From assembly GCA_946497035.1 (NCBI GenBank), contig CAMMIW010000008.1, positions 45,682 through 109,681 on the forward strand: a stretch of DNA of 64,000 bases, read 5' to 3'. Source of the DNA: an uncultured Eubacteriaceae bacterium. GTDB taxonomy: Bacteria > Bacillota > Clostridia > Lachnospirales > CAG-274. Below the pieces are notes generated by a model that was not told the DNA's origin, did not search any database, and saw nothing but the letters and a program-made list of their open reading frames with translations. This document shows positions 63,315 to 64,000 of the stretch, one piece after another (position 1 is the first letter of the stretch; every line of letters begins with the position of its first letter). The position numbers were made by a program, and so were the translations under genes.

Positions 63315-64000
<686 letters not shown>

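Overview
The window is chromosomal DNA from a very A+T-rich, endospore-forming, Gram-positive anaerobe of the class Clostridia. Gene content and order (spoIIIAA-AH, maf-mreBCD-mrdA-minCDE-rodA-mgsA, a PucR/CdaR-type regulator before ftsEX, DUF4358 and DUF6145-like proteins) fit Lachnospirales best; the species cannot be named from the sequence. Spore formation is supported by a complete spoIIIA operon and an alpha/beta-type small acid-soluble spore protein. No tRNA, rRNA, CRISPR array, insertion sequence or prophage was seen. Most of the window is well-conserved housekeeping DNA.

Layout. (1) 1-6989, minus strand: rnhB, an FlhB C-terminal-domain protein, yraN, pgeF, a PDZ/radical-SAM DUF512 protein, der, plsY, gpsA and the start of an unknown gene. 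(2) 7214-10158: a DUF4358 lipoprotein and LysR regulator (minus), then a spore protein gene and a secreted cyclophilin (plus). (3) 10415-15474, minus: spoIIIAA-AH behind a probable sigma-E promoter. (4) 15821-25558, plus: the cell-shape and division-site cluster maf, mreBCD, mrdA, minCDE, rodA, then mgsA and a DUF1294 protein. (5) 25711-28554: an Agr/Lyt-type two-component pair without neighbouring peptide genes, and a cytidylate-kinase-like protein. (6) 28600-35249, minus: AI-2E family permease, pepD, PFL-family protein, ACT protein, then rsgA-rpe-thiN. (7) 35401-38084, plus: a SmtB-type metal sensor and P1B ATPase with a clear promoter and operator. (8) 38113-45052, minus: a likely eight-gene operon from a PucR-type regulator through ftsE, ftsX, an M23 hydrolase, a FliL-like protein, birA and a DUF6145-like protein to dusB. 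(9) 45325-50910, plus: a ZapA-like protein with a very long repeat coiled coil, a U32 protein, an FtsW-family protein, and what looks like the N-terminal stub of a penicillin-binding protein. (10) 51025-56190, minus: a carbohydrate module (two CUT1 permeases, a solute-binding lipoprotein, a GH29 alpha-L-fucosidase) behind about 750 bases of extremely A+T-rich, gene-free DNA. (11) 56999-64000, minus: lower glycolysis (gap, pgk, tpiA, gpmI, eno), with two small plus-strand genes between gap and pgk.

The most notable observations are a small family of palindromes with the core CTGTAGAC-AAA-GTCTACAG, four copies, three between convergent genes and one in the maf leader; the exact 54-base repeat register in the ZapA-like protein; the apparent loss of a PBP gene at the edge of the fucoside module; a T/Q/N-rich insert in the FtsX external loop; and an in-frame TAA in gapA close to the window end. 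No clearly new multi-gene system was found. The palindrome family and the ZapA-like filament are the best candidates for something undescribed.
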